Assembly: GCA_015493505.1 (NCBI GenBank)
Contig: WGDA01000029.1
Location: 1 to 38,454, forward strand
Length of the DNA stretch: 38,454 bases
Source: Pseudomonadota bacterium
Lineage (GTDB): Bacteria; Desulfobacterota; S145-22
Direction: 5' to 3'
Made by a program: the position numbers and the translations under genes. Positions 1-9,186 of this stretch are shown here, piece after piece. The notes below the pieces were generated by a model. The model was not told where the DNA came from. It saw nothing but the letters and a program-made list of their open reading frames with translations, and did not search any database. Within the stretch, counting starts at the first letter, position 1. Each line of letters opens with the position of its first letter.

Positions 1-57
1 GGCTTCTATGGCAACTTTGGCTTTGAATTCATCTGTGAATTTCCTGCGCTGTTTCAT
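1..57 (-). CDS. IS3-family transposase OrfA, N-terminal fragment
   Basis: The minus strand encodes MKQRRKFTDEFKAKVAIEA from an ATG at 57, running off the window edge. This is the typical N-terminus of the helix-turn-helix OrfA protein of IS3-family elements, which binds the terminal repeats. It is normally fused by programmed frameshifting to the DDE catalytic OrfB. A purine-rich stretch (AAAGGGGGTTCACAGGG) lies just upstream and could serve for ribosome binding. Only 19 codons are visible, so intactness cannot be judged. It is too short for the ORF track. Confidence 0.75.
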   Translation of the reverse strand, partial: MKQRRKFTDEFKAKVAIEA

Positions 58-125
58 CCCTGTGAACCCCCTTTCTTTTGTCTACTCCTTTTCACTTTAA
101 CATACTGTCCCATTTCTGGGGTCCA
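1..125 (-). mobile_element. IS3-family insertion sequence, left end (partial)
   Basis: The window begins inside an insertion sequence whose transposase reads leftward out of the window. On the minus strand the outer end reads TGGACCCCAGAAATGGGACA, which has the TG-start and GACCCC...GGACA look of IS3-family (IS150/IS911-like) terminal inverted repeats. It is followed about 50 bases later by the orfA start codon. The outer boundary near 125 is inferred from the TG terminus. The other end and the target duplication are outside the window. The element sits about 50 bp downstream of the lipase-like gene. Confidence 0.75.
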
Positions 126-173
126 CTATAGATGGCGGCTTCATAAGACTGTTTGAAACGGTCTGGCGGATGA

Positions 174-1007
174 TTATGGCAGGGTTCTGGCGATGTCAAG
201 AAAGAAGGCGTGAATCCTTTGAAGGAGCGCTCGTGGCTTGACGCCTCTCAGCAACTGGTCCGGGCTGACCCATCCAATCTCATTGAAGTGCTCGGTTCCC
301 TCTATAACCCCCTTGAAATAGCGCTCGCACCACTTGGCTGAGGCGACGGAAACCATGCCGTCATTGTCTCCTTCCAGCCGGTAGATATGGAGGAAGGAGC
401 GCCTGTGAAGAAGGGAGATTCTCTCGAAGGACTGCCTCCCGGCGTAGGTCTGGAACAGGATATCTCCTTCACACATCCGCTCGAAGTCTGTGACGTCTTG
501 ACGGTGATGATAGGCGCGACAAGCCCATGTAGTAACATCTCTGAAGCCTGACAGATCAAGGGAGAAGGCTTGAAGCCCCCTGAAAGCGGGAGAAAATCGG
601 TTCCAAACAAGGTCGGCGAAAGGGGAGCCTTCGTGTGGGGTGGAGATCGTCGTCAGTGAAGCGATTTTTCGGTGAATTCTGTCTCTGACGCGGTCCTGAA
701 AAAGCATGTGCCGGGCATCGAGGCCACCCATGCTGTGGCCGATAAGGTTGACTTTCGAAGCCCCCGTGGCGAGGAGGATGTGAATCACCGCCCGCTTGAG
801 GACGGCCGCCCTTCTTTCGACACTCCCCGCCCAGGGGAGGGTGGCGTTGTAGGCAGGATATCCATTCCGGGTCAGGAATGTTCGAATCCCCCGAAAGTAC
901 GAGAGCCTGTCAAGAAACGGGGATGAAGGGTATTCCAGGCCGAAAAGGCCGCTCCAGAAAATATCGAACCTGGCAAGTCCGGGTACCAGCAGGATGGGAT
1001 ACGTCAT
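174..1007 (-). CDS. alpha/beta hydrolase, triacylglycerol lipase-like
   Basis: This 277-residue protein has the alpha/beta-hydrolase lipase layout. An oxyanion-type start PILLVPGLARF is followed by the nucleophile elbow GHSMGG (Ser near residue 93), then a late NDGMV segment carrying the likely catalytic Asp and an EHFNEIGW segment carrying the likely catalytic His. These last two segments resemble those around Asp and His in Pseudomonas family I lipases. No signal peptide is visible, so a cytoplasmic esterase or lipase role is as likely as secretion, and no Lif-type foldase gene is adjacent. It is the last gene of the mqnL-to-lipase operon, 24 bp after the CxxC protein. The real substrate is unknown. 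Confidence 0.8.
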   Translation of the reverse strand: MTYPILLVPGLARFDIFWSGLFGLEYPSSPFLDRLSYFRGIRTFLTRNGYPAYNATLPWAGSVERRAAVLKRAVIHILLATGASKVNLIGHSMGGLDARHMLFQDRVRDRIHRKIASLTTISTPHEGSPFADLVWNRFSPAFRGLQAFSLDLSGFRDVTTWACRAYHHRQDVTDFERMCEGDILFQTYAGRQSFERISLLHRRSFLHIYRLEGDNDGMVSVASAKWCERYFKGVIEGTEHFNEIGWVSPDQLLRGVKPRALLQRIHAFFLDIARTLP

Positions 1008-1031
1008 TGTTTTAGGGGAGTTATGATTTTG

Positions 1032-1334
1032 TCAGTGAAGGAACCGGCCGTTGGCGAGTGGGTCACGCTTTTTATCCCTCAAGGGGTTTTCCATGAAGGC
1101 TTTTTTGCAAGCGGGGCAAAGAATCAGGGCCTTTTTCTCAAAGACATCTTTCATGGCCTTGCCATCCGGCTCACGGGACAGGCCCTGGATGAGCTTTTCC
1201 AGTTCAAGGTCTGAGCTGTATTTGAAATCCTCGATCCCGAAAAAGCCGTCAAAGTCAGCGGTCGCCTGAATGACAATCAGGTATTTGGTGCTTCCGGGTG
1301 GAAGGACCTTGCCGCATCTGTCACACTGAATCAT
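1032..1334 (-). CDS. small CxxC...CxxC protein of unknown function
   Basis: The 100-residue product begins MIQCDRCGK and carries a second pair in LCPACKKAF. The two CxxC pairs, about 70 residues apart, could form one zinc-ribbon-like or rubredoxin-knuckle site. I do not recognise a named family. The start ATG at 1334 lies inside the end of trmFO (14-bp overlap), so translation is probably coupled. Position in the operon gives no clear function; a nucleic-acid-binding or metal-binding accessory role is only a guess. Confidence 0.7.
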   Translation of the reverse strand: MIQCDRCGKVLPPGSTKYLIVIQATADFDGFFGIEDFKYSSDLELEKLIQGLSREPDGKAMKDVFEKKALILCPACKKAFMENPLRDKKRDPLANGRFLH

Positions 1335-2658
1335 CGTGTCCCCGCAGTGTCTGGCTGATCGCCTGTTTCCATTCTTTTATATCACGGATCGCCCGGGCTG
1401 ACAAAGCCTGCTTTTTTTCTTTCTTTTTGACACGCTCCTTCAAGGGGGAGACCAATCCCCAGTTGGCTCCCATGGGGGAGAAGGGCTCCTGAGGTGTCGT
1501 GACGTGCCTGTACAACCCTCCCAACACGGTCGTTGGCGGGGGTGGGAGAAAGGAGGCATCCTCCATAAGGCAGAACAGCGCGCACAAGAGCCCGATGGCG
1601 GTGGATTCAAGGTATCCTTCCACGCCGGTGATCTGGCCCGCGACGCGCACACCGGGAGCCCCCTTCAACTCAAGGGTGGGTGTGAGCACGGCAGGCGAGG
1701 CGAGATAGAAATTCCTGTGTATGGTGCCAAGACGCGCGAATTCAGCGCGCTCAAGCCCCGGAAGAGACCGGAAAACACGCTCCTGCTCGGGAAAGGTCAT
1801 CTTGGTTTGGAACCCTACCATGCTGTACAGGTCCCCTGAGAGGGTTTCCTGGCGAAGCTGCACCACGGCGTGCGGTTGCCTTCCCGTGTTTGGATCGATC
1901 AGCCCAACGGGTTTCATGGGACCGAACGCGAGGGTGTCTTTTCCCCTCGAGGCGAGAATTTCGATGGGCATACACCCTTCATAGTAGGCAGCCGATTCGA
2001 AAGGGTGAAGAGGCACCTTTTCCGCGTTCAGGATGTCATGGACGAACCTTTCGTATTGTTCTCGTGTCAAGGGAACATTCAGGTAGTCGTCTCCCCCCTT
2101 GCCGTAGCGGGAACCCCGGAAGGCGACAGATGTGTCAATGGAGTCCGCGTATATGATGGGGGAGGTGGCGTCATAGAAATATAGAGCATCACTTTCCGTT
2201 CTCTGGATGAGATCAGCGATAAGATCAGGATGGGTCAAAGGACCTGTGGCAAGAATCACAGGATGTTCAGAGATTTCATCAAGACAACGAATGACGCGAT
2301 GTTCTATCCGGACGAGGGAGTGGCGCGAAAGTTTCTCCGTGATTTCCTGGGAAAATGCTTCCCTGTCAACGCTCAGGGCATTTCCGGCAGGAACCGCGTG
2401 GCGAAACGCGGTCTCGACGATCAGCGAGTCCATGAGGGAGAGTTCACGTTTGAGGGTTCCCGTGGCCGTAACCTCCTGGAGGGATTTCAGGGAATTGCTG
2501 CAGACCAGTTCGGCCAGGTGAGGGGAGTTGTGCGCGGGGGAAAACGCGAGCGGTTTCATCTCCACAAGGGTGACGAGGAGCTGGTGACGCGCGAGCTGCC
2601 AGCAGGCCTCACACCCGGCCAGCCCCCCTCCGACGACAACAACTTCACGCGGCCGCAT
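1321..2658 (-). CDS. trmFO: methylenetetrahydrofolate--tRNA-(uracil-5-)-methyltransferase TrmFO
   Basis: TrmFO makes 5-methyluridine at position 54 of tRNA using methylene-THF and FADH2. The protein opens with the FAD-binding glycine motif VVVVGGGLAGCEA and continues with FSPAHNSPHLAELVCSNSLKS, a hallmark of this family. Its roughly 445 residues match the usual length. The ORF track starts at 2673 (MGTALMRP...). I prefer the internal ATG at 2658, because it overlaps the permease stop as TGATG and gives the expected N-terminus. It lies downstream of the ABC permease and overlaps the small CxxC gene. Use of methylene-THF fits the folate C1 gene fhs elsewhere in the window. Confidence 0.95.
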   Translation of the reverse strand: MRPREVVVVGGGLAGCEACWQLARHQLLVTLVEMKPLAFSPAHNSPHLAELVCSNSLKSLQEVTATGTLKRELSLMDSLIVETAFRHAVPAGNALSVDREAFSQEITEKLSRHSLVRIEHRVIRCLDEISEHPVILATGPLTHPDLIADLIQRTESDALYFYDATSPIIYADSIDTSVAFRGSRYGKGGDDYLNVPLTREQYERFVHDILNAEKVPLHPFESAAYYEGCMPIEILASRGKDTLAFGPMKPVGLIDPNTGRQPHAVVQLRQETLSGDLYSMVGFQTKMTFPEQERVFRSLPGLERAEFARLGTIHRNFYLASPAVLTPTLELKGAPGVRVAGQITGVEGYLESTAIGLLCALFCLMEDASFLPPPPTTVLGGLYRHVTTPQEPFSPMGANWGLVSPLKERVKKKEKKQALSARAIRDIKEWKQAISQTLRGHDDSV

Positions 2659-3392
2659 CAGAGCTGTGCCCATTTACAGAGTTTTCTCTCGAGGATTTCC
2701 ACGATCTCGTAGAGCATGATGCCCAGCACGCTCATTCCGATGACCCCCACAAACATCATGGGATAGTCAGCCATCCCCCAGGCATCGAGGATCATGTTGC
2801 CGAGACCGTTGCGTGTGGCAAAGGATTCCACGAAAAAAAGTATCGCGACGGATGTGCCGATACTGATTCTCAAAGAGGTGAGAATGGCGGGAAGGCACGC
2901 GGGAATGACAACGTGGCGGTAAACATCCCGGGTATTTCCGCCCAGGGTGACCAGGGCATCCATAAAGGGCTTCTTGACGGAACGGGCGCCATCGCGCGTC
3001 GTGACGAGAATCTGATAGAACACAACAAGGGCGATAAGGGCAACCTTTGAGATGTTCCCGATCCCAAGAAGGATGAAGAATATAGGCAGAAAAACGATTT
3101 TCGGGATCGGATAGGTCAGAAAAATCATGGGCGCGATCCATTTGTCCCATTGGGGATTCTGGCCCAGGAAAAGACCCAGCGGGACGGCGGTTATGATGGC
3201 GATTCCAAGGCTGACGACCACGCGCGCCATACTCACGAGAAAGTTTGGCGCGAAAGTCGACAGGGAAAAGGCGCGCACAACCGACAAGGGCGTCGGGATG
3301 ATCCCGCCGGATATCGTCAGGGACATGACAACCCAGACAAAGAACAGAATAATGGCGGAGAGAATGCCGATGAGGTATCGATGGCGTTTCAC
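2658..3392 (-). CDS. ABC transporter permease, SsuC/TauC/NitT type
   Basis: This 244-residue, strongly hydrophobic protein has about six membrane segments. Its cytoplasmic loop, with ALVTLGGNTRDVYRHVVIPACLPAILTSLRI, is the EAA-type loop that docks on the ATPase, in the form seen in sulfonate, taurine and nitrate importers (BPD_transp_1). It forms the membrane pore for the adjacent ATPase and binding protein. Its ATG overlaps the ATPase stop by 4 bp (ATGA) and its own stop overlaps the trmFO start. Substrate cannot be read from the sequence. Context next to mqnL/mqnP is discussed in the findings. Confidence 0.9.
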   Translation of the reverse strand: MKRHRYLIGILSAIILFFVWVVMSLTISGGIIPTPLSVVRAFSLSTFAPNFLVSMARVVVSLGIAIITAVPLGLFLGQNPQWDKWIAPMIFLTYPIPKIVFLPIFFILLGIGNISKVALIALVVFYQILVTTRDGARSVKKPFMDALVTLGGNTRDVYRHVVIPACLPAILTSLRISIGTSVAILFFVESFATRNGLGNMILDAWGMADYPMMFVGVIGMSVLGIMLYEIVEILERKLCKWAQL

Positions 3393-4135
3393 GCCTGCGC
3401 CTCCGGGTTGGTGGAAAAAAGGATTTTTCTGAGCTTCGTGGAGATCTCGAAGAAAGTCCGGGAGCTCCGAAATACGGGGTCTCCCGCGTTTGGGTTCTCC
3501 ACCACGGCGCGGATCTTTGCCGGCCTCTCTGAAAGCACAATCACCCGTTTCCCCAGAAAGGTGGCTTCCTCGATACTGTGCGTCACGATGATGAAAGTGA
3601 TCCGGTGGGCCTCCCAGATTCTGGAGAGAAGCGTCTGGAGGTGCTCCCTTGTCATGGCGTCAAGGGAGGAAAAGGGCTCATCCATGAGAATGAGGGAAGG
3701 GTTCATGGCCAGGACCCTGGCGATGGCCACCCGTTGACACTGGCCACCGCTAAGCTGGGAAGGATAGAAGGAGGTGAACGGGCTGAGGCCCAATTCCTCG
3801 AGAATGGGCACCACCTTTTTACGAATTTCCCGCTGGGGGGTGTGTTTGAGCGTCAGGCCAATGGCGACATTCTCCCACACGGTTTTCCAGGGAAAAAGGC
3901 CATAATCCTGTAAAATCATGGGGATGTTCCCTCGGGTTGTAGCGGTGCCATTCACCCTGATTTCCCCGCTTTGGATGGGAAGAAGGCCCGCGATAAGGTA
4001 TAGCAGGGTGGTTTTCCCACACCCGGACGGGCCGATAATGGCGCAGCTTTCCCCCTTCTTTACCGAGAAACTGACATCCCGCAACACCTCAACCCCTTCG
4101 AGGTAGGCAAAGGTAAGATTGTTGACCTGAATCAT
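3389..4135 (-). CDS. ABC transporter ATP-binding protein, SsuB/TauB type
   Basis: The 248-residue protein has a complete ATPase core: Walker A GPSGCGKTT, a Q-loop in LQDYGLFPW, the signature LSGGQCQRVAIAR, Walker B LILMDEP and the switch His in VTHSIEEA. The overall form is that of importer ATPases for sulfonates, taurine or nitrate. The signature motif has C where family members often have M or R, which is minor. It sits between the binding-protein and permease genes, 32 bp after the former and overlapping the latter, so the three form one importer. Confidence 0.92.
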   Translation of the reverse strand: MIQVNNLTFAYLEGVEVLRDVSFSVKKGESCAIIGPSGCGKTTLLYLIAGLLPIQSGEIRVNGTATTRGNIPMILQDYGLFPWKTVWENVAIGLTLKHTPQREIRKKVVPILEELGLSPFTSFYPSQLSGGQCQRVAIARVLAMNPSLILMDEPFSSLDAMTREHLQTLLSRIWEAHRITFIIVTHSIEEATFLGKRVIVLSERPAKIRAVVENPNAGDPVFRSSRTFFEISTKLRKILFSTNPEAQA

Positions 4136-4167
4136 CTGAGCTGATTACCCTGACCGCGCCAAGCGGG

Positions 4168-5118
4168 CTACCCGGCTGTTTTGAAAAAGTCAGGAGGCAC
4201 GATGAAATCCCTGACATGAATAGGTGATTTAAGGAGCTTTTTATGTTTCAGCCAGTTCAGGACGGAACGCGCCATCTCGGGAAAGGGTGGGAAGGCGAAG
4301 GGAAAATCCGCGAACTTAAAGGAATGGGCGATAGGTTTCGGGAGGTGGCACTGCCTGACCAAGAGAGGACGGACGGCGTCATGATTTCGCTTAATCACCG
4401 CGACCGCCTTGTCATAGGACTGATAAAATCTTTTCAGGAACTGTCGGTTCGCCTTGATAAAATGGTCATTCCAGATCAGAACGGTCTGGGAAAGGTTGGT
4501 TTCTCCGTCATCAGCAACCCAATGGGCTCCCTTGAAGCGGGCGAGGGAGGCAAGCGGATCGGGCAGGACTGCCGCGTCGATTTTGTTATTCATCAGCATC
4601 TGAAATCGAATGGGAATGCTTTTAATCTCCTCTTTTTGGACAGCGTTCAGGGGCAGGTCATTCGCCTTCAGCAGACCATCCAGCACGTATTCGATGATGG
4701 TATTGGAAGAAATGGCTACGTGTTTCCCTTTCAAGTCCTGAACGGTCCGGATGGATGAAGACGGGCTGCTCAGGATGGCGAAAAGCCCCTCAGAAGGCTT
4801 CTGGCCCAGAATAACCGACACGGCACGCGCCGGAAATCCGCGGCTTCTGAGGAGGGCGGCTGAAATGAGGTCACCCAGATAGGCGTCCAGCTTTCCTGTT
4901 TGAAAGGCGGCATCCCTTTCAACGGCGCTCCGGAATGTGACCAGGGTGACAGGGCGGGGCAGCTTTTTAAAAAAACCCTTTTCCTGTGCCACGTAGAACG
5001 GAAGGGCGTCCACGATGGGCAGGACGCCGATCCTGACGGGGTTCGCGAGGGCGACGGTCCCGAAACTGAAGAAAAACACCAGGCACAGAAGGCTTATGAT
5101 TCCCTTTTTCATCCTCAA
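4168..5118 (-). CDS. ABC transporter substrate-binding protein, NMT1/SsuA-like
   Basis: The 316-residue protein has a clear export signal (MRMKKGIISLLCLVFFFSFGTVALA) and then a mature domain starting VRIGVLPIVDALPFYVAQEKGFF. This is the standard N-terminus of NMT1/THI5-like and SsuA-like periplasmic binding proteins. Other family-type segments are DLKGKHVAIS and NNKIDAAVLPDP. No lipobox cysteine is seen, so it is probably soluble in the periplasm. It begins 6 bp after mqnP ends, which ties the importer to menaquinone genes. The ligand is unknown; the family binds sulfonates, pyrimidine precursors, nitrate or aromatic compounds. Confidence 0.88.
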   Translation of the reverse strand: MRMKKGIISLLCLVFFFSFGTVALANPVRIGVLPIVDALPFYVAQEKGFFKKLPRPVTLVTFRSAVERDAAFQTGKLDAYLGDLISAALLRSRGFPARAVSVILGQKPSEGLFAILSSPSSSIRTVQDLKGKHVAISSNTIIEYVLDGLLKANDLPLNAVQKEEIKSIPIRFQMLMNNKIDAAVLPDPLASLARFKGAHWVADDGETNLSQTVLIWNDHFIKANRQFLKRFYQSYDKAVAVIKRNHDAVRPLLVRQCHLPKPIAHSFKFADFPFAFPPFPEMARSVLNWLKHKKLLKSPIHVRDFIVPPDFFKTAG

Positions 5119-5124
5119 CCCCTT

Positions 5125-6012
5125 TCAGTGCTTCGCCAGAATATCAGCTGCGACAAACGCTAAAAATATCATACTAATCAGGCCATTGATTGTAAAGAAG
5201 GCAGTGGTGATACGGGAAAGATCTCTTGGCGAGACCAGCCGGTGTTCGTAAAAGAGAAGGCCCGCGACAATCACGAGGCCCGCCAGGTATAGCGATCCCA
5301 TCTGAAGGGGCCTGGCAATGACGGCGAGAAAGACGAAGCACAGGAAGTGGAGGAAACGGGCGATCCACAGCGCCGGTGTTACGCCGAAGGTAGCCGGTAT
5401 GGAATACAGGTGATGTTTCCTGTCGAATTCGACATCCTGGAGGCTGTAAAGAATATCAAACCCGGCGATCCAGCAGAGAACCGCGGCTGACAATGACAGG
5501 GCGGACCAGGAGAGGGTGCCAGTTGCGGCCAGCCACGCCCCCAGAGGGGCGCCGGAGATGGCAAGTCCCAGGACGAGGTGGCTGTAGGAGGTAAAGCGCT
5601 TGGTATAGGAATAGCCGACAAGGATGGCGATCGCCAGGGGGCTGGCGAGCAGACACGTCGTGTTGAGCATTCCGGCGGACAATATCAGCAGACCGAACGC
5701 GATGATGCTGACGAGAAACGCGAACCTTTTAGAAATCCGGCCAGCGGGAATGGCACGGTCACGGGTTCGGGGATTTGCCCTGTCGATATCCGCGTCGATT
5801 ACGCGGTTGAAGCCCATCGCCCCGGTGCGGGCGCCGATCATGGCACAGAGGACCCAGAAAATCAGGGAGCCCGTTACGTGCCCTTTTGTGGCCATGAGCA
5901 GGCTGACAAACGCGAAGGGCAGGGCGAAAATCGTGTGCTCAAATTTAATCATTTCAAGGAATTCTGCGAATCCCCTGAAAACCCGGCGAATTATTTCACG
6001 CGTCGATGCCAT
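5125..6012 (-). CDS. mqnP: UbiA-family prenyltransferase, probable MqnP of the futalosine menaquinone pathway
   Basis: This integral membrane protein of the UbiA family attaches a polyprenyl chain to an aromatic acceptor. It carries both Asp-rich motifs: NRVIDADIDRANPRTRDRA near residue 70 and DVEFDRKHHLYSIP near residue 185. It has about eight hydrophobic segments. The start region IKFEHTIFALPFAF is typical of the group paired with futalosine-pathway genes. The ORF track begins at a TTG (6045). I prefer the ATG at 6012, which directly follows GGAAGGAG and overlaps the mqnL stop only slightly. Close linkage to mqnL argues for 1,4-dihydroxy-6-naphthoate as substrate rather than 4-hydroxybenzoate. 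Confidence 0.85.
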   Translation of the reverse strand: MASTREIIRRVFRGFAEFLEMIKFEHTIFALPFAFVSLLMATKGHVTGSLIFWVLCAMIGARTGAMGFNRVIDADIDRANPRTRDRAIPAGRISKRFAFLVSIIAFGLLILSAGMLNTTCLLASPLAIAILVGYSYTKRFTSYSHLVLGLAISGAPLGAWLAATGTLSWSALSLSAAVLCWIAGFDILYSLQDVEFDRKHHLYSIPATFGVTPALWIARFLHFLCFVFLAVIARPLQMGSLYLAGLVIVAGLLFYEHRLVSPRDLSRITTAFFTINGLISMIFLAFVAADILAKH

Positions 6013-7441
6013 ACTCCTTCCAGCGTTGTGAGACCTGTTCGACAAGGTCTTCCGGCATTGCGACTACGTCGGGCCACGGTCGCGAGAACCCCTCGTCCGG
6101 CCATTTGCGTGTGGCGTCGATTCCCATCTTCCCTCCCACGCACGAAAGTATTGACGCGTGATCCAGGAGGTCTGTGGGCCCCTCGCTGAGAAAGGTGTCG
6201 CGCTTAGGATCCACCTGGGTCCCCAAGCGCCAGAGAACTTCCCCGTAGTTGTGGATGTCGACCTCTTTGTCGAAGACGATAATGAACTTGCTGAACATCA
6301 TCTGGCCGAGGCCCCAGAGGGCGTGAATCACTTTGTGGGCGTGACGGGGATATTTTTTGTCGATGGAGACGAGCGCGAAGTTGTGGAAGCACCCGTGAAC
6401 GGGGAGATCCATATCTACGATTTCCGGAAGCAGTTTTTGGATCATGGGAAGAAAGAGGCGTTCCGTGATTTTTCCCAGAATGGCATCTTCCATGGGAGGC
6501 TTTCCTACCACAGTGGCGGGGTAGATGGCGTTCCGCCTGCGCGTGAGACACGTAACATGAAAGACGGGAAACGGCTCGGGTGGAGAGTAAAAGCCGGTGT
6601 GGTCCCCGAATGGCCCTTCGATTTTAAGGGGTTCCGCCGGGTCTATAAACCCTTCAAGGATAAAATCTGCCTCCGCCGGGACGAAAAGGTCGTTGGTGAC
6701 ACAGCGTGTGATGGGGATTCGTTGCCCGCGCAGCAACCCCGCGAAGGTCCATTCATCTACCCCCTCGGGGAGGGGCGCCGTGGCGAGATAGGTCAGCAGG
6801 GGATCTCCCCCAAGAGCGACAGCGACCGGCATTTTCTGGCCGAGTTCCCGGTAACGGGCGAAATGCTGGGCGCCCCCCTTGTGCGGATGCCAATGCATAC
6901 CTGTGGACTGTTCGTCAAAAACCTGGAGGCGGTACATGCCCACGTTACGAACGCCAGTTTCCGGGTCGCGCGTGATAACCTGGGGCAGGGTGATAAAGGG
7001 GCCCGCGTCGCCCGGCCACGTTTTGAGGATGGGGAGCCGGGACAAATCAGGTTCTCTCGTAACCACTTCCTGGCAAGGCGGGGAAGACACCTTTTTCGGA
7101 ATCAGGGATTTGAGGGATGAAAGCTTTGGAAGCAGAGAAAGGCTCTCTTTCAGGCTGCCGGGAAACTCCGTGTTGAGTGTGCTTGAAACGAGGTCTTCCA
7201 GATTGTTAAGGGTTTTCCCAAACATAGCTTCAACCCGCTGGCGTGTGCCAAAAAGGTTCGTCAGAACGGGAAAGTTTGCGCCCTCGACCCGCTCAAAAAA
7301 CAGGGCAGGTCCCCCCTGACGAAAGACCCGTTGGCTGATCTCGCTGATTTCCAGATTCGGACTTACGCGCGCCGAGACACGTTTCAATTCTCCCCGCGCT
7401 TCGAGGAAACGAATGGTATCTTCAAGGGATGTGCAAGCCAT
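5996..7441 (-). CDS. mqnL: UbiD-family decarboxylase, menaquinone biosynthesis (MqnL, SCO4490 type)
   Basis: The 481-residue protein matches, from memory, the Streptomyces SCO4490 type of UbiD decarboxylase along its length. Shared segments include GGPALFFERVEGANFPVLTNLFGT, DPETGVRNVGMYRLQ, EGPFGDHTGFYSPPEPFP and the C-terminal GIDATRKWPDEGF with RWKEYGI. These enzymes use prenylated FMN to decarboxylate a naphthoate intermediate late in the futalosine pathway. The ATG is preceded by GGGAGGAG at good spacing. It is the first gene of the leftward operon, with 118 bp upstream before the DUF2007 gene. Other futalosine genes (mqnA-E) are not in the window. Confidence 0.9.
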   Translation of the reverse strand: MACTSLEDTIRFLEARGELKRVSARVSPNLEISEISQRVFRQGGPALFFERVEGANFPVLTNLFGTRQRVEAMFGKTLNNLEDLVSSTLNTEFPGSLKESLSLLPKLSSLKSLIPKKVSSPPCQEVVTREPDLSRLPILKTWPGDAGPFITLPQVITRDPETGVRNVGMYRLQVFDEQSTGMHWHPHKGGAQHFARYRELGQKMPVAVALGGDPLLTYLATAPLPEGVDEWTFAGLLRGQRIPITRCVTNDLFVPAEADFILEGFIDPAEPLKIEGPFGDHTGFYSPPEPFPVFHVTCLTRRRNAIYPATVVGKPPMEDAILGKITERLFLPMIQKLLPEIVDMDLPVHGCFHNFALVSIDKKYPRHAHKVIHALWGLGQMMFSKFIIVFDKEVDIHNYGEVLWRLGTQVDPKRDTFLSEGPTDLLDHASILSCVGGKMGIDATRKWPDEGFSRPWPDVVAMPEDLVEQVSQRWKEYGIDA

Positions 7442-7559
7442 CGTTTGCTCCTCCCGGGTTGATTGTCTTGGCTATCGAACAATTGCCCACACGACCAGGT
7501 AACGGTAACAGCTTCAGGCCATTGGCAGGGTTTCCCGGACTTGAAAACCGTGACGGATG

Positions 7560-7838
7560 TCAGCCTTCCGACGGGTCGTCTTCCGGAAAGTCTCCTTCCA
7601 GCGTGATCCCCTGATCTTCAATGACCTGGAGTATCAGGGACTTGGCTTTTTCCACGTCTTTTTCAGGGACATACAGCTGCTGTTCAGACATGTTTTTGAC
7701 GTGTACCGGATAAGGGGTAATCCTGAGATCCCGCACATAGCACGGGATCTCATTGTCTTCAAGGTATAAACGGAGATAATCCGCCTCGATGAGTGAAGGC
7801 GTCGAGAAAACTTCAACAAAGTTTTCTTCCGTGTTCAC
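7560..7838 (-). CDS. DUF2007-domain small protein
   Basis: This 92-residue cytoplasmic protein has the DUF2007 pattern: FVEVFSTPSLIEADYLRLYLEDNEIPCYVRD followed by QQLYVPEKDVEKAKSLI. The fold is a small ferredoxin-like domain, sometimes annotated as a putative signal-transducing protein. Biochemical function is not established. It starts one base after the ahcY stop, so it belongs to the metK-ahcY operon. The acidic tail (EDDPSEG) is unremarkable. Confidence 0.8.
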   Translation of the reverse strand: MNTEENFVEVFSTPSLIEADYLRLYLEDNEIPCYVRDLRITPYPVHVKNMSEQQLYVPEKDVEKAKSLILQVIEDQGITLEGDFPEDDPSEG

Positions 7839-7839
7839 G

Positions 7840-9168
<1,329 letters not shown>

Positions 9169-9186
9169 TTATCCTTTCACAAGGCG

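Noticed and set aside
141-168. Short inverted repeat AGACCGTTTCAAACAGTCT after the lipase-like gene
   Set aside because: The loop is very small, the stem has a mismatch and there is no U-run, so a terminator call is not supported.
2767-3540. 257-codon minus-strand ORF overlapping the ABC permease and ATPase in another frame
   Set aside because: Out-of-frame shadow rich in Arg, Pro and Ser, lying across two recognisable genes.
6158-7120. 320-codon plus-strand ORF opposite mqnL
   Set aside because: Antisense shadow of the UbiD-family gene caused by codon bias.
7490-7575. Plus-strand stretch CGGACTTGAAAACCGT resembling a tRNA-Ser anticodon arm upstream of mqnL
   Set aside because: No matching D arm, T arm (GGTTCGAATCC) or acceptor stem could be formed around it, and the right side runs into the DUF2007 gene.
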